DNA of 64,000 nt from Erysipelothrix sp. HDW6A (GCF_011400295.1 NZ_CP049859.1:1612001-1676000), one strand, 5' to 3'; shown: positions 51,349 to 60,753, numbered from the stretch's first letter. A program made the numbers and translations. Notes: generated from the sequence alone by a model not told the origin.

Positions 51349-51386
51349 AAGGATTGACTACCAGATAACACTGGAATCAACCCCTT
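51349..51386. repeat. Imperfect hairpin in an otherwise empty gap
   Basis: AAGG, TTGA and CCAG pair in turn with CTGG, TCAA and CCTT, giving an interrupted stem around ATAACA. The 190-bp gap 51253-51443 holds nothing else but the following terminator. Confidence 0.4.
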
Positions 51387-51422
51387 AAATTTAAAATATG
51401 TTGAACTTCTAACACGATATTT

Positions 51423-51445
51423 AAGTCAGTTTTTCTGACTTTTTT
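51423..51445 (+). terminator. Terminator facing the CsoR operon end
   Basis: AAGTCAG pairs with CTGACTT around five T, followed by a T run on the + strand. It would stop rightward transcripts before the leftward CsoR-type gene. Confidence 0.75.
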
Positions 51446-51695
51446 ATTTGCTTTTTACGACTAGATTTAAAGCTTCATCAATACCTTCTAAAGAGATATC
51501 ATATGTTTCTTCAATAGTTGAAACAAGATTTGCTGTAGTGATAAGTGACATCACTTTATCAACACTTGAGCGAATTGCGCTTAATTGTGTCACAATATCC
51601 TCGCAGCTTCTTTCTTCTTCCATCATTTTAAGAACACCTTGAACTTGTCCATTAATTCGTTTAACGCGATTTTGAATACTTGGATCACATTTCAT
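51444..51695 (-). CDS. CsoR/CstR-family repressor with a single sensor cysteine
   Basis: An 83-residue all-helical DUF156 protein (NRVKRINGQVQGVLKMMEEE, then SCEDIVTQLSAI). Cys31 corresponds to the first reactive cysteine of both CsoR (copper) and CstR (persulfide). The position of the second CstR cysteine is Thr60, and the CsoR His-Cys pair is also missing; Cys3 is the only other cysteine. Gene context (rhodaneses, CoA-disulfide reductase) supports persulfide sensing. It is the last gene of the operon and overlaps the rhodanese gene by 11 bases. Confidence 0.88.
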   Translation of the reverse strand: MKCDPSIQNRVKRINGQVQGVLKMMEEERSCEDIVTQLSAIRSSVDKVMSLITTANLVSTIEETYDISLEGIDEALNLVVKSK

Positions 51696-51978
51696 AGTTT
51701 AAAGCTCCTCGATAGGCACTCATACCGCCCATCACATTCACAACTTTATAACCTTGTTGTGATAAGAATTGACTGACCATCATTGATCGTGAACCTGTAT
51801 GACATACTACATAGTACTCTTTTGACTTACTAAGTTCACTTACACGACCTGGTATCATTCCCAAAGGAATATGAGTTGCTCCTGGTATCATCCCAGAAAT
51901 TACTTCTTCATATTCTCTTACATCTAGAACATCAATATTTTTTAAATTCATCATTTCTCGCATTGTTATTGAGCGCAT
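51685..51978 (-). CDS. Single-domain rhodanese
   Basis: A 97-residue sulfurtransferase with DVREYEEVISGMIPGA and the active Cys59 in CHTGSRSM. It would carry sulfur as a persulfide in the cytosol. It starts 3 bases after the CoA-disulfide reductase gene and overlaps the regulator gene. Confidence 0.9.
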   Translation of the reverse strand: MRSITMREMMNLKNIDVLDVREYEEVISGMIPGATHIPLGMIPGRVSELSKSKEYYVVCHTGSRSMMVSQFLSQQGYKVVNVMGGMSAYRGALNYEM

Positions 51979-51981
51979 TCT

Positions 51982-53625
51982 TTAATTCCCTACTTTTCCT
52001 GTCGCAACTTTATACAGTTGGTAACCACCATCAAGGTTTGATACATTAAAACCTGAGGCTTTTAATATTTGTTCTGCGTTGTATGAACGAACACCACTTT
52101 CGCAATGGAGAACGATATGTCGATCACGTGGTAATTGAATCATACTGCAACGCATGGAATCGAGTTTCATATGAACAGATCCCTCAATAGCACCTTCAGC
52201 TACTTCATCATCTTCACGTACATCAAGGATAAGCGCGCCTTCATCTTGAAGTTTTTTAATCTCATGCCATTGTACTAAGTTAGTTGTTCCCATTAAGATA
52301 TTTTGAGCTACATATCCAGCCATATTCACAATATCTTTTGCAGAACCAAATGGTGGTGCATAGCTAAGTTCTAATTCTTGTAAGTCTGTAACTTTCATAT
52401 TTGCTTTAATAGCTGTAGCAATAATATCAATGCGTTTATCAACGCCATCTTCACCGATTGCTTGTGCTCCTAAAATTGCTTCTGTTTGTGGATCAAAGAT
52501 TAGTTTCAAGTTAATCTTAGTAGCGTTTGGGAAGTACCCTGCATGATTGTTTGCATATAAATGCATGACTTTGTAGTCACGTCCCTTAAGTTGACGTTCA
52601 TTCAATCCTGTTGATGCAAAGGTTAAATCAAACAATCTTACAATTGCTGTTCCTAATGAGCCATGATTCTTATGTTCAATACCACTTAAGATGTCCGCTA
52701 AGTGACGTCCTTGACGGTTTGCAGGTGAAGCTAGAGGAATCATAACGTCATCTTGAGTTACAGTATGTTTAACGATGATTGCATCACCAACAGCGTGAAT
52801 ATGCTCGTTAGATGTTTGATAGTTTTCATTAACAACCAAACCACCACGCATACCAAGTGTTAATCCTGCATCGCTAGCAATCTTAGTTTCAGGAAGCACT
52901 CCTACTGACATAATAACTAAATCAGCATTTAATGTACTTTCATCTTCAAGTACAGCCAATGATCCTTCGAAACGAGTCACACTTGTATCAGTATAGACTT
53001 TAACACCATGTTTGTTTAATTCAAATAAAGCAAACTTTGCCATTTCTTCATCAAACGGTGGTAATACCTGTGGTGCTTTCTCGACAACACTGACATCAAG
53101 TCCTAAATGTTTTAGGTTCTCTGCCATTTCTAAACCAATGAATCCTGCCCCAATTACGACTGCTGATTGTGGTTTCTTATTTTCTACATAAGCTGTGATC
53201 GCATCAACATCAGGTATATTACGTAATGTGAAAACACCTTCATTATTATCACGACCTGGGATATCTAAAACGATTGGTTTAGCACCTGTAGATAGTACGA
53301 GTTCATCATAAGCAACATCTTCTTGACGGTCACCAATCTGAACAGTCACAGTTTTTGCTTCCGGGTTAATTGAAATTACTTCATGATTGTTGCGGATATC
53401 TAATTGGAAACGGTCTTGAAGCATTTGTTGGGATGCAACAATTAAATCTTCACGTTCACTAATTTCTCCTGAAATATAGTATGGTAATCCACAGTTTGCA
53501 AAAGAGACATACGGCCCTTTCTCAAAAACAATAATATGATCATCTTGGTTTAATCGACGGTAACGCGTTGCAAAGCTCATGCCACCAGCGACTCCTCCAA
53601 CGACTACAATTCTTTTAACGTCCAT
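51982..53625 (-). CDS. CoA-disulfide reductase fused to a rhodanese domain
   Basis: The 547-residue protein has an FAD domain (VVVGGVAGGMSFATR), the redox Cys45 in SFANCGLPYY, an NAD(P) domain (VVIGAGFIGLEMAENL) and a dimer domain. From about residue 455 a rhodanese domain follows, with its catalytic cysteine in HCESGVRSYNAE. Such enzymes (Npsr/CoADR-RHD type) reduce CoA persulfide or polysulfide. It overlaps the first rhodanese gene by 11 bases. Confidence 0.94.
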   Translation of the reverse strand: MDVKRIVVVGGVAGGMSFATRYRRLNQDDHIIVFEKGPYVSFANCGLPYYISGEISEREDLIVASQQMLQDRFQLDIRNNHEVISINPEAKTVTVQIGDRQEDVAYDELVLSTGAKPIVLDIPGRDNNEGVFTLRNIPDVDAITAYVENKKPQSAVVIGAGFIGLEMAENLKHLGLDVSVVEKAPQVLPPFDEEMAKFALFELNKHGVKVYTDTSVTRFEGSLAVLEDESTLNADLVIMSVGVLPETKIASDAGLTLGMRGGLVVNENYQTSNEHIHAVGDAIIVKHTVTQDDVMIPLASPANRQGRHLADILSGIEHKNHGSLGTAIVRLFDLTFASTGLNERQLKGRDYKVMHLYANNHAGYFPNATKINLKLIFDPQTEAILGAQAIGEDGVDKRIDIIATAIKANMKVTDLQELELSYAPPFGSAKDIVNMAGYVAQNILMGTTNLVQWHEIKKLQDEGALILDVREDDEVAEGAIEGSVHMKLDSMRCSMIQLPRDRHIVLHCESGVRSYNAEQILKASGFNVSNLDGGYQLYKVATGKVGN

Positions 53626-53890
53626 ATAACATCATCCCTCCACGTACATTTTTGGCATCAATGCCTTTTTTTCTTAATATTTTAACTGCTCGTTTACTTC
53701 TTGATCCACTTGCACACACTACAAAGACTTCTTTGTTGGTGTCAAAATTAGGAATATTTGAAAGTGGTACATTCTTTGCGTTTCGAGCATGACCTGATTT
53801 AAATTCGTGACGTTCACGAACATCGATTATTTGGTCACTTGGTTTTAAGTCACTCCATGTGACTGTTGGTACTTTCTTGAAAAAAAACAT
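53615..53890 (-). CDS. Single-domain rhodanese, first gene of the persulfide operon
   Basis: A 91-residue rhodanese with IIDVRERHEFKSGHARNA and the active Cys59 in CASGSRSK. A hydrophobic start (MFFFKKVP) is too short to be a membrane anchor. It is directly behind the operon promoter and operator. GAGGAG precedes the ATG. Confidence 0.9.
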   Translation of the reverse strand: MFFFKKVPTVTWSDLKPSDQIIDVRERHEFKSGHARNAKNVPLSNIPNFDTNKEVFVVCASGSRSKRAVKILRKKGIDAKNVRGGMMLYGR

Positions 53891-53915
53891 AATATCATTC
53901 TCCTCAACAAAGAAA

Positions 53916-53944
53916 AATATACCCCATGGGGTATATTAATTCAA
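53916..53944 (-). promoter_or_regulatory. Promoter with a perfect CsoR/CstR-type operator in its spacer
   Basis: ATATACCCCATGGGGTATAT (53917-53936) is a perfect 20-bp palindrome of the C/G-core type bound by CsoR-family repressors. On the minus strand it fills the 17-bp space between TTGAAT (-35) and TATATT (-10), so a bound repressor would shut the promoter. Confidence 0.88.
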
Positions 53945-53953
53945 GAGACATGC

Positions 53954-55240
53954 TCAACTATTTTGACTAATTTTATTTACAACTTCATTTAACGCATTCC
54001 GTGCGTCATTGATAGAGTGTTTTGTTAGTTTATGGTTCTCTACAAGAACATCGCCATCAACCATAACCGTATGAATATTTTGTGTTTGAACTTGATATAC
54101 AATACTTGGAATCGGGTCATAGAGCGGATACATATTTGCTTCTTCTGTTGAAATCAAAACAACATCTGCACGCTTACCAATTTCAAGACTTCCAGTATGC
54201 GCATCAATTCCTAATGCTTTCGCACCATTGATTGTAGCCATTTCAAGAATCATTGAACTTGGGAAAATATCACGTTCATGATATTTCGTTTTTTGTCCCA
54301 TAGCAACAAGTTTCATAACCGTCATAATATCAAGAGTATTTCCACTAATCGGTCCATCTGTACCCAGTGCAGCTTTCACACCATGTGCATAAAAGCCCTT
54401 AAGGTCTGTAATTCCTTTACCTGCTTTCATGTTTGCACCTGGACAGTGAATCACATGAGCACCGTTTTTCTTCATGATACTTTGGTCATTATCATTGGTA
54501 TGAATCATATGAACACCAAGAAAGTTCTTATCGATAAAATCTATTGAATCTAAGTAAGCTACTGGAGTACTAGGAGCAAAGTGTTCCATCTCATAATCCA
54601 TCTCAGATACATGCATCATAACCTTTGTATCTGTCAATTTAGATAGATCTCGAATCTTTAAGAGACTTGCTTCACTAACCGATACTGGTGAGTGTGGAGC
54701 AATCATTGGCTTAATGCGATCATGGTCTTTCCATTGTTCGATTAAAGACTGAGTATGCTCTAATGCTTTCTCTTCCGTTCCGTAGTCTATCTGCGATGTT
54801 TCAATGATTGTTTGACCAACTAAAGCACGAATACCCACAGCATCGAGCTCCTTTGCAACATCTTCTGCATAATAATACATATCAGCTACCGTAGTGGTCC
54901 CGTTTAACAACGACTCCAATGCTGCATAATGACTTGCAGAAACCACCGTTTCTTTATCCATGTATTTTTGTTCCATGGGGAAGAGATACTTTCTAAGACG
55001 ATCTGGCATATCTTCACCCAGTGATCTTAAAGGTATGAGTCCTAAGTGAGTATGTGCATTAATAAGTCCAGGAATGGCTATCATTCCCTCACAATCGATA
55101 ATTTTTTCACCTTCACTCGTAAAATCTTTCATATCACCAATATTTTGAATCAGTTTACTTTCAACACTAATAAAGCCGTTTTCATAAACTGTGAATGATG
55201 AGTCCACCGTCACAATTCGTAAGTTAGTATAGGTTCTCAT
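53954..55240 (-). CDS. MTA/SAH-deaminase-type amidohydrolase
   Basis: The start at 55240 overlaps the stop codon of the adenine-deaminase gene by ATGA. The 428-residue protein has the metal motifs NAHTHLGL, MMHVSEM and VHMIHT, and ALGTDGPISGNTLDI, typical of the MtaD/TrzA/guanine-deaminase branch. Members deaminate 5'-methylthioadenosine, S-adenosylhomocysteine, adenosine or guanine. In a purine-riboswitch operon, a purine or nucleoside substrate is likely. Exact specificity cannot be set from sequence. Confidence 0.87.
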   Translation of the reverse strand: MRTYTNLRIVTVDSSFTVYENGFISVESKLIQNIGDMKDFTSEGEKIIDCEGMIAIPGLINAHTHLGLIPLRSLGEDMPDRLRKYLFPMEQKYMDKETVVSASHYAALESLLNGTTTVADMYYYAEDVAKELDAVGIRALVGQTIIETSQIDYGTEEKALEHTQSLIEQWKDHDRIKPMIAPHSPVSVSEASLLKIRDLSKLTDTKVMMHVSEMDYEMEHFAPSTPVAYLDSIDFIDKNFLGVHMIHTNDNDQSIMKKNGAHVIHCPGANMKAGKGITDLKGFYAHGVKAALGTDGPISGNTLDIMTVMKLVAMGQKTKYHERDIFPSSMILEMATINGAKALGIDAHTGSLEIGKRADVVLISTEEANMYPLYDPIPSIVYQVQTQNIHTVMVDGDVLVENHKLTKHSINDARNALNEVVNKISQNS

Positions 55241-56904
55241 GATGCGTTCCAAGACTTAAATGTTTGCGTACGAACATCAACATAGCCATGCTCACTTATC
55301 TTTAAATACGGAGACACTAAGAGTCCTAGGATTGAGAAACTCATAATAGAGTTAATGCTTTCATACCCAGCAGTACGCATCTCTTCTGATATTGTTTTTA
55401 TCTTCTGAGCAAGTTGAGGCATTGGTTCTAATGATACAACGCCCCCATAAGGAAGTGGTACTTCAACAACACTCTCACCATGCCATACGATACCACCTTG
55501 CATCTCGATAACACGATTTACAGTCGCTACAATCTCTTGAACATCTGTACCCATTACAAGAATATTATGATGGTCGTGTGCCCATGAGGAAGCGATGGCT
55601 GCTTTAGTAGTAAATCCATTCTTCACAAATCCCCAAGTGATTGGGACATTGTGTCCGTATCGTTCGATAACACTAATGAGGGATAATCCAGCCTCTTCCC
55701 ACTGTACAATGCCATCCTTAACAGCAACATCCACAAACTCTTCATGAGTAAAGGTAGCTCCACTTTCACGTTCCATAACGCGAACTTTGACGCTATCCCC
55801 TTCGGCTTTCACAATGAAATCATCAATACTTACAGGATTTCTTTGAATTGAATGGTAGCTTGATTCATTAAAATTTACGATTGTATCTTTTTCGATATCG
55901 TTAATATTACGCCCTTTTTTATAAACCTCTTCAATCACAAAGTCATCTAATGAACTTAGAATAACAGCATCGGCAATCTTACCTGGTGCAATAATCCCTC
56001 GATCAAAGAGTCGTAAACGTTGTGCAGGAGTATAGGTTGATGCAAAGATTGCATCTTTAATATCCATTCCCATGGATACAACCTTCTTAATAATATGGTT
56101 AAGACTTCCTGTATCCATTAAATCATTAGGTAAGACATCATCAGTAACTAAAGCAATACTGTGAAGAAGTTCATAATCATAGATTGCTTGAATAATTTCT
56201 GGTGTCAGTGATTTTTCTTGAAGTTGTACAAGAATACCGGCACGTGTCTTTTCAATGAGTGAATCAACCGATTGATGGGTGTGATCGGATCCAATTCCAA
56301 GTTCAATAAACTTAGACAACTCTAAACCTGACACACGAGGTATATGTCCCTCAACAGGTGCTAATGGCAGTGCTGAGCGAAATGATTTAATAATTCTTTT
56401 TGTAAGTGTGTCTTCATCGGAAGTCACATCTTTAAAGTTCATAATCTCACCTAGAGCAATCACTCGTGGATGTTTCGCAAGTTCAACGACATCGTGGTCA
56501 CCGATCGTTCCGCCCGTTGTTTCTAAGGTCGAGTTTGTCGAAGGAACAGATGAAGGTATTGCCCAATATACATCTAACGTTTGTTCCTGATTCATATACT
56601 CAAGTAAACCTTGCACTCCAAAAACATTCGCAACTTCATGCGCATCAGCAAGGATTGTGGTTGTCCCAAGTGGGAGAACTGTATTTGAATATTCTTGTGG
56701 TGTCGTCATTGAACTCTCAATATGCATATGAGAATCAATGAGTCCCGGGATCATGTAATGGTCGTGTCCATCGACTAAAACATCATAGGGAATGTCATCA
56801 TTCCCTATGTGATAAAAATATTCATCTTTGATATAAACATCCAGTTTCTCAAAAATACGACGAGACGTATTGTAGACTTGAATGTTTGATATTCGGGTAA
56901 TCAT
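55237..56904 (-). CDS. ade: Adenine deaminase
   Basis: A 555-residue amidohydrolase converting adenine to hypoxanthine. The pattern is clear: PGLIDSHMHIESSMTTPQEY, DAHEVANVFG, LGEIMNFKDV, EGHIPRVSG, GSDHTHQS and a C-terminal DHHNILVMGTD. It shares one base with the stop codon of the binding-protein gene, so it is coupled to the transporter. With the guanine-class riboswitch upstream, the operon looks like a purine salvage unit. Confidence 0.94.
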   Translation of the reverse strand: MITRISNIQVYNTSRRIFEKLDVYIKDEYFYHIGNDDIPYDVLVDGHDHYMIPGLIDSHMHIESSMTTPQEYSNTVLPLGTTTILADAHEVANVFGVQGLLEYMNQEQTLDVYWAIPSSVPSTNSTLETTGGTIGDHDVVELAKHPRVIALGEIMNFKDVTSDEDTLTKRIIKSFRSALPLAPVEGHIPRVSGLELSKFIELGIGSDHTHQSVDSLIEKTRAGILVQLQEKSLTPEIIQAIYDYELLHSIALVTDDVLPNDLMDTGSLNHIIKKVVSMGMDIKDAIFASTYTPAQRLRLFDRGIIAPGKIADAVILSSLDDFVIEEVYKKGRNINDIEKDTIVNFNESSYHSIQRNPVSIDDFIVKAEGDSVKVRVMERESGATFTHEEFVDVAVKDGIVQWEEAGLSLISVIERYGHNVPITWGFVKNGFTTKAAIASSWAHDHHNILVMGTDVQEIVATVNRVIEMQGGIVWHGESVVEVPLPYGGVVSLEPMPQLAQKIKTISEEMRTAGYESINSIMSFSILGLLVSPYLKISEHGYVDVRTQTFKSWNAS

Positions 56905-57947
56905 TATTGATTCATGATTCGGTTGTATTGGTCAATCCAATCGGACATTAATGGATTGATAATACTAAAGTCTAATGCTTTAGCACGTGCCGCTACATCA
57001 CCGTATGTCTTGTTTTCTGCATCTGCTCCTGATAATACAACTTCTGAGTTAACTGGTGCTTCGTTTAGTGTTTTTGGTGAAGCATTCTTTGTTTGCAACT
57101 CCAATCCTAAACGGAAGTTAATAAATTTATAAGCAAGATCTTTATTCTTTGAGTTTTTATTAATATCAAGTGTATTAAAGTTTGCGTAAGTACCTGATTC
57201 AGGAATTACGTATTTAACAGCTTCATTTGATTTCTTAATAACTGGGTAACCAAAGTCGCCAACAATTGCAGCTGAAATTTCTCCAGAAGCAAACATAAGT
57301 GCTAAGTCTGATGATTTAGAATATGTCTTCACAACGTTTGGTTTCAATTCTTCCAGTGCCGCAAGACCTGCTTTACCACCATCACTTGCAAGGTCTACAC
57401 CCTTCACATCACTTGCCATAGAAACTACAGCAGGTCCAAATGTTGAAACGATATCTGGTAATGCAATTTGACCTTTAAGTTCTGGACTCCATAAGTCTTT
57501 CCACTCTTTTATTTCAATAGGTGAAGTTTCTGGATTATAGATGATACCAATACTATTAATAGTATACGCTGGTCCATAACCTGATTTTGTAAGATCCTTA
57601 GCACCTTGGATTAATTTTTCTGCATTAGGAATCTTTGAGTAATCGATTTTTTCAAATAGATCGTCAGCATATCCGTCAGCTGCAGCTTTTTGTGAGAGTT
57701 CAATGACATCAACTGTTGAGTTAGGATCATTTTTTAATTTAGCGTAACGTTCTGCTGTTGTACCTGTATCCAATTGAACTTTAACGTTGAATTCTTTTTC
57801 AAAAGGTCCGTATACATCTTCAATAAGGATATCTTCACTGAGTCCCCATGTTGATATAATAAGCGTTTTTTGTTCCTCTTCTTTTGAGCTTGAACACCCT
57901 GATAATACTAATAAACCAATAAGTAATACTGATAGAATCTTTTTCAT
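56904..57947 (-). CDS. PotD/AfuA-like solute-binding lipoprotein of the purine-riboswitch operon
   Basis: A signal peptide ending LLVLSGC marks a lipoprotein. The 347-residue body follows the spermidine/putrescine and iron-type binding fold (LIISTWGLSEDILIEDVYGPFE, YNPETSPIEIKEWKDLW, IVGDFGYPVIKK). By default it would be called a polyamine binder. The purine riboswitch and the two deaminase genes behind it argue for a purine base or nucleoside instead. Acidic polyamine-binding residues could not be confirmed by eye. Confidence 0.82.
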   Translation of the reverse strand: MKKILSVLLIGLLVLSGCSSSKEEEQKTLIISTWGLSEDILIEDVYGPFEKEFNVKVQLDTGTTAERYAKLKNDPNSTVDVIELSQKAAADGYADDLFEKIDYSKIPNAEKLIQGAKDLTKSGYGPAYTINSIGIIYNPETSPIEIKEWKDLWSPELKGQIALPDIVSTFGPAVVSMASDVKGVDLASDGGKAGLAALEELKPNVVKTYSKSSDLALMFASGEISAAIVGDFGYPVIKKSNEAVKYVIPESGTYANFNTLDINKNSKNKDLAYKFINFRLGLELQTKNASPKTLNEAPVNSEVVLSGADAENKTYGDVAARAKALDFSIINPLMSDWIDQYNRIMNQ

Positions 57948-57956
57948 ATTTTCCTC

Positions 57957-58931
57957 CTATATGAATCGTAGTTTGTTTTCTGGTAAATCTAATAGAACTT
58001 CCGCATCTTCTTCAATACGTAGGTTATGATTACAGTGGATGGTGCCTAGATCTGTTTCAATACGATGCTGATATGTGTTTCCCAAAAACTCACTTGTGAC
58101 AACTTTTCCTTTTAACCATCCTGATTCTGAAACTAGAATATCATTAGGACGGATACAAGCTAAGCTCGCGTTGGAATTGTTGATGGTATGTGGGAATTTG
58201 TCTACAGGTATGAAGTTATCAAAACCTACAAATCGTGCCACATACTCTGTTTTAGGATGTGAATATATTTCTTCTGGTGTACCCAATTGTTCAATTTGAC
58301 CATCTTTCATAATCGCTACTCGATCACTAATTGCGAAGCATTCTTCTTGGTCATGAGTAACAAAGATAGTTGTAATATTTAATTCACGTTGAATACGTTT
58401 AATTTCATTACGCATTTGAATTCTTAATTGAGCATCGAGGTTACTGAGTGGCTCATCAAGTAAGAGTAGCTTTGGTTCAATGACTAAAGCTCGAGCTAAG
58501 GCAACACGTTGACGTTGTCCTCCTGATAAGTTCTTAGGGAACCGTGTTTCAAATCCTGTTAAATCACAGATTCGCAACATCTCATCAACTTTTTGTTTGA
58601 TTGACGCTTTATCAAGTTTACGTAGCTTCAATCCAAATGCCACATTATCAAAGACTGATAAATGAGGAAATAATGCATAACTTTGAAATACAATTCCAAA
58701 GTCACGATCATGGATTGCTTTATTGGTGAAGTTATCACCATCAAGTAAGAACTCACCATCCATCACATCAATAAATCCTGCAATGGTTCTTAGGGTCGTT
58801 GATTTACCACAACCTGATGGTCCTAATAAGGAAAGAAGTTCACCTTCTTGGATATCCAAATTCAGGTCTTTAAGAACTAAATCTTTTTTATTGTAACTAA
58901 CGTTTATATTCTTTAATTGTCCTTTAATCAC
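57957..58931 (-). CDS. ABC transporter ATPase, PotA type
   Basis: A 324-residue ATPase with Walker A GPSGCGKST, signature LSGGQRQR, Walker B LLLLDEP and THDQEECFAIS; a short TOBE-like tail follows. It is adjacent to the permease gene without a gap and energises the transporter of this operon. Confidence 0.92.
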   Translation of the reverse strand: MIKGQLKNINVSYNKKDLVLKDLNLDIQEGELLSLLGPSGCGKSTTLRTIAGFIDVMDGEFLLDGDNFTNKAIHDRDFGIVFQSYALFPHLSVFDNVAFGLKLRKLDKASIKQKVDEMLRICDLTGFETRFPKNLSGGQRQRVALARALVIEPKLLLLDEPLSNLDAQLRIQMRNEIKRIQRELNITTIFVTHDQEECFAISDRVAIMKDGQIEQLGTPEEIYSHPKTEYVARFVGFDNFIPVDKFPHTINNSNASLACIRPNDILVSESGWLKGKVVTSEFLGNTYQHRIETDLGTIHCNHNLRIEEDAEVLLDLPENKLRFI

Positions 58932-59711
58932 TTATTGCACCTCCGCTAATCCTGTTGTTTTTTCAATAATCATCATCAATGTGAATGTACCTACCATAAT
59001 AATTACAGAAATAGCACTAACTGTTGGATCAAAGTTGTATTCAAGATGACTCATCAAGGCTACTGGTAATGTATTGATACCAGGACCTTTTAAGAACAAG
59101 GATACTGGTAAGTTATTAAACGAGTTAATAAATGACATCATAGCAGCTGCAATGATTGATGATTTAATATTTGGTAATAATACTTTAAAGAATGTTGGTA
59201 CGGGTTTACAGCCAAGACTCCGTGCTGCCTCTTCAATACTGTCATCCATTTCTTTTAGACCTGCCGCAAGGATTCGAATTGAATAGGGCAAGACCACTAA
59301 GATGTGACCAAGTACTAACGATACCCAAACTTGTAATCTGAAAGTTAAGGTTAGCGTTTGAAACAATGCATATCCCATAACAATTCCTGGAATTAAACTT
59401 GGTGATAAGAAATACGATAATAAGCGATCACTAAGTTTAGAAGGAACTTTAGTCAGGGCATAACTTGCTGGTAAGCCTAATAGAATACCAATAAATGAAG
59501 CGATAAACGCTAATTGTAAACTTGTACTTAAACTACTTACAAGACTTCGTGAAGCAAACACTTTTCCAAACCAATCAAAAGTAAAACCTTTAATAGGAAA
59601 TTGGATGATTGCTTCTTTTCCAAATGCTGTCACAACTATCATTAGTAAGGGTAACAGTAAGAATAAGATTGTTAGGAAGCTAATAAACTTAAGTCCTTTA
59701 TGTTTATTCAT
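58932..59711 (-). CDS. ABC transporter permease, PotC type
   Basis: A 259-residue permease with six helices and the coupling loop EAARSLGCKPVPTFFKVLLP. It overlaps the other permease gene by 8 bases and ends where the ATPase gene begins. Confidence 0.92.
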   Translation of the reverse strand: MNKHKGLKFISFLTILFLLLPLLMIVVTAFGKEAIIQFPIKGFTFDWFGKVFASRSLVSSLSTSLQLAFIASFIGILLGLPASYALTKVPSKLSDRLLSYFLSPSLIPGIVMGYALFQTLTLTFRLQVWVSLVLGHILVVLPYSIRILAAGLKEMDDSIEEAARSLGCKPVPTFFKVLLPNIKSSIIAAAMMSFINSFNNLPVSLFLKGPGINTLPVALMSHLEYNFDPTVSAISVIIMVGTFTLMMIIEKTTGLAEVQ

Positions 59712-60537
59712 GTTCGTAACCTCTCTTATCTAAGCGAAGATTAATACCATTCATGATCTTCATAACGCCATAAGAAAGAATAATCATAATTAAGGAAATC
59801 ATTCCTGCTTGGGTCCAATTTGATAATTGGTTGGCTTGTTGGTATAGAAGTGTTGCGAGCATCATGTTCTTATTACCACCTAATAATGAAGGTGTTGTAT
59901 AAGCACTCATGGTACCAGTAAACACTAGAACTGAACCAATAATAATTCCTGAAAATGATAAGGGAACAATTGCCTTCATAAATACTTGCCAAGGCTTCGC
60001 TCCTAGACTTTGTGTAGCATACACAATATCTCCATCAATACTATCCATTACTGAAGTTAAAGTCGTAACCATAACTGGTAAGAATAAATAAACAGAACCT
60101 ATTACAATAGCAAATTCAGAATATAACAGTGACAAGGGTTTATCAATAATCGATAAACTCTTTAATAATGAGTTAATAATGCCGTTTGATCCTAAGATTG
60201 TCATCCATGCAAATCCACGAATAATTGCATTCGTTAGAAGTGGGAACATGATAAGTATCGTTAGGATTCCTCGAACTGATTTACGTTGTGTTGAAATGTA
60301 GTATGCTGTTGGCACACCTAAGACTACACATATTAGAGTCGTGATTAATGAAAGCTTCACCGTTCTCCATAAAATCTTTTGATAAAATGGATCACTAAGA
60401 AACGATGAATAATGCTCAAACGTAAATACCCCATCAAAGAATGATGGATAGATGATGGATATTAATGGAAATACTAAAACCACAGTAATTAATATCACAC
60501 ACGGTATTATTAACAGGGCATAGGTTTTTTTCTTCAT
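59704..60537 (-). CDS. ABC transporter permease, PotB type
   Basis: The start is set at 60537 (MKKKTYALLI), with GGGAGG 6 bases upstream; a longer frame to 60555 would use the ribosome-binding site as coding sequence. The 277-residue permease has six helices and the loop YATQSLGAKPWQVFMKAIVP. It is the first gene after the purine riboswitch. Confidence 0.92.
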   Translation of the reverse strand: MKKKTYALLIIPCVILITVVLVFPLISIIYPSFFDGVFTFEHYSSFLSDPFYQKILWRTVKLSLITTLICVVLGVPTAYYISTQRKSVRGILTILIMFPLLTNAIIRGFAWMTILGSNGIINSLLKSLSIIDKPLSLLYSEFAIVIGSVYLFLPVMVTTLTSVMDSIDGDIVYATQSLGAKPWQVFMKAIVPLSFSGIIIGSVLVFTGTMSAYTTPSLLGGNKNMMLATLLYQQANQLSNWTQAGMISLIMIILSYGVMKIMNGINLRLDKRGYEHE

Positions 60538-60545
60538 TCTACCTC

Positions 60546-60584
60546 CCATAAACAAAGGCTTTCTACCATAACGATAGAAAGCCT
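60546..60584 (-). terminator. Expression-platform terminator of the purine riboswitch
   Basis: AGGCTTTCTA pairs perfectly with TAGAAAGCCT, followed by TTTGTTT on the minus strand. The left arm can instead pair with GATAGGAAACC at the 3' end of the aptamer, forming an antiterminator, so ligand binding should cause termination. Confidence 0.88.
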
Positions 60585-60598
60585 AAAAGAAGGTTTCC

Positions 60599-60663
60599 TA
60601 TCATAGTCTGAAATTTAAGGTCTCAGGTAGAAACGCATCACCGTATTTGATGCATATATGATA
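60599..60663 (-). ncRNA. Purine riboswitch aptamer, guanine class
   Basis: On the minus strand P1 is TATCATA/TATGATA and P2 is GCATCA/TGATGC. The core GTTTCTACC, L3 ACCTTAAA and junction GACTATGA match the family. The specificity base in GAC-TATG is C (adenine aptamers have GAT-TATG), so guanine or hypoxanthine is the expected ligand. Confidence 0.93.
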
Positions 60664-60725
60664 AAAATCTTTGTTTTATATTTTAAGTTTTTAGCAGTGG
60701 TAAAGACCATGTTAAAAACATGTTC

Positions 60726-60753
60726 ATTATATCATTCATACGTGAAAAAGCAA
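60726..60753 (-). promoter_or_regulatory. Promoter of the purine-riboswitch operon
   Basis: TTGCTT, a 16-bp spacer and a perfect TATAAT on the minus strand, about 60 bases before the aptamer. Confidence 0.75.

Noticed and set aside
60599-60663. Adenine-class purine riboswitch
   Set aside because: Adenine deaminase downstream made this tempting, but the junction reads GACTATG with C at the specificity position, the guanine class.
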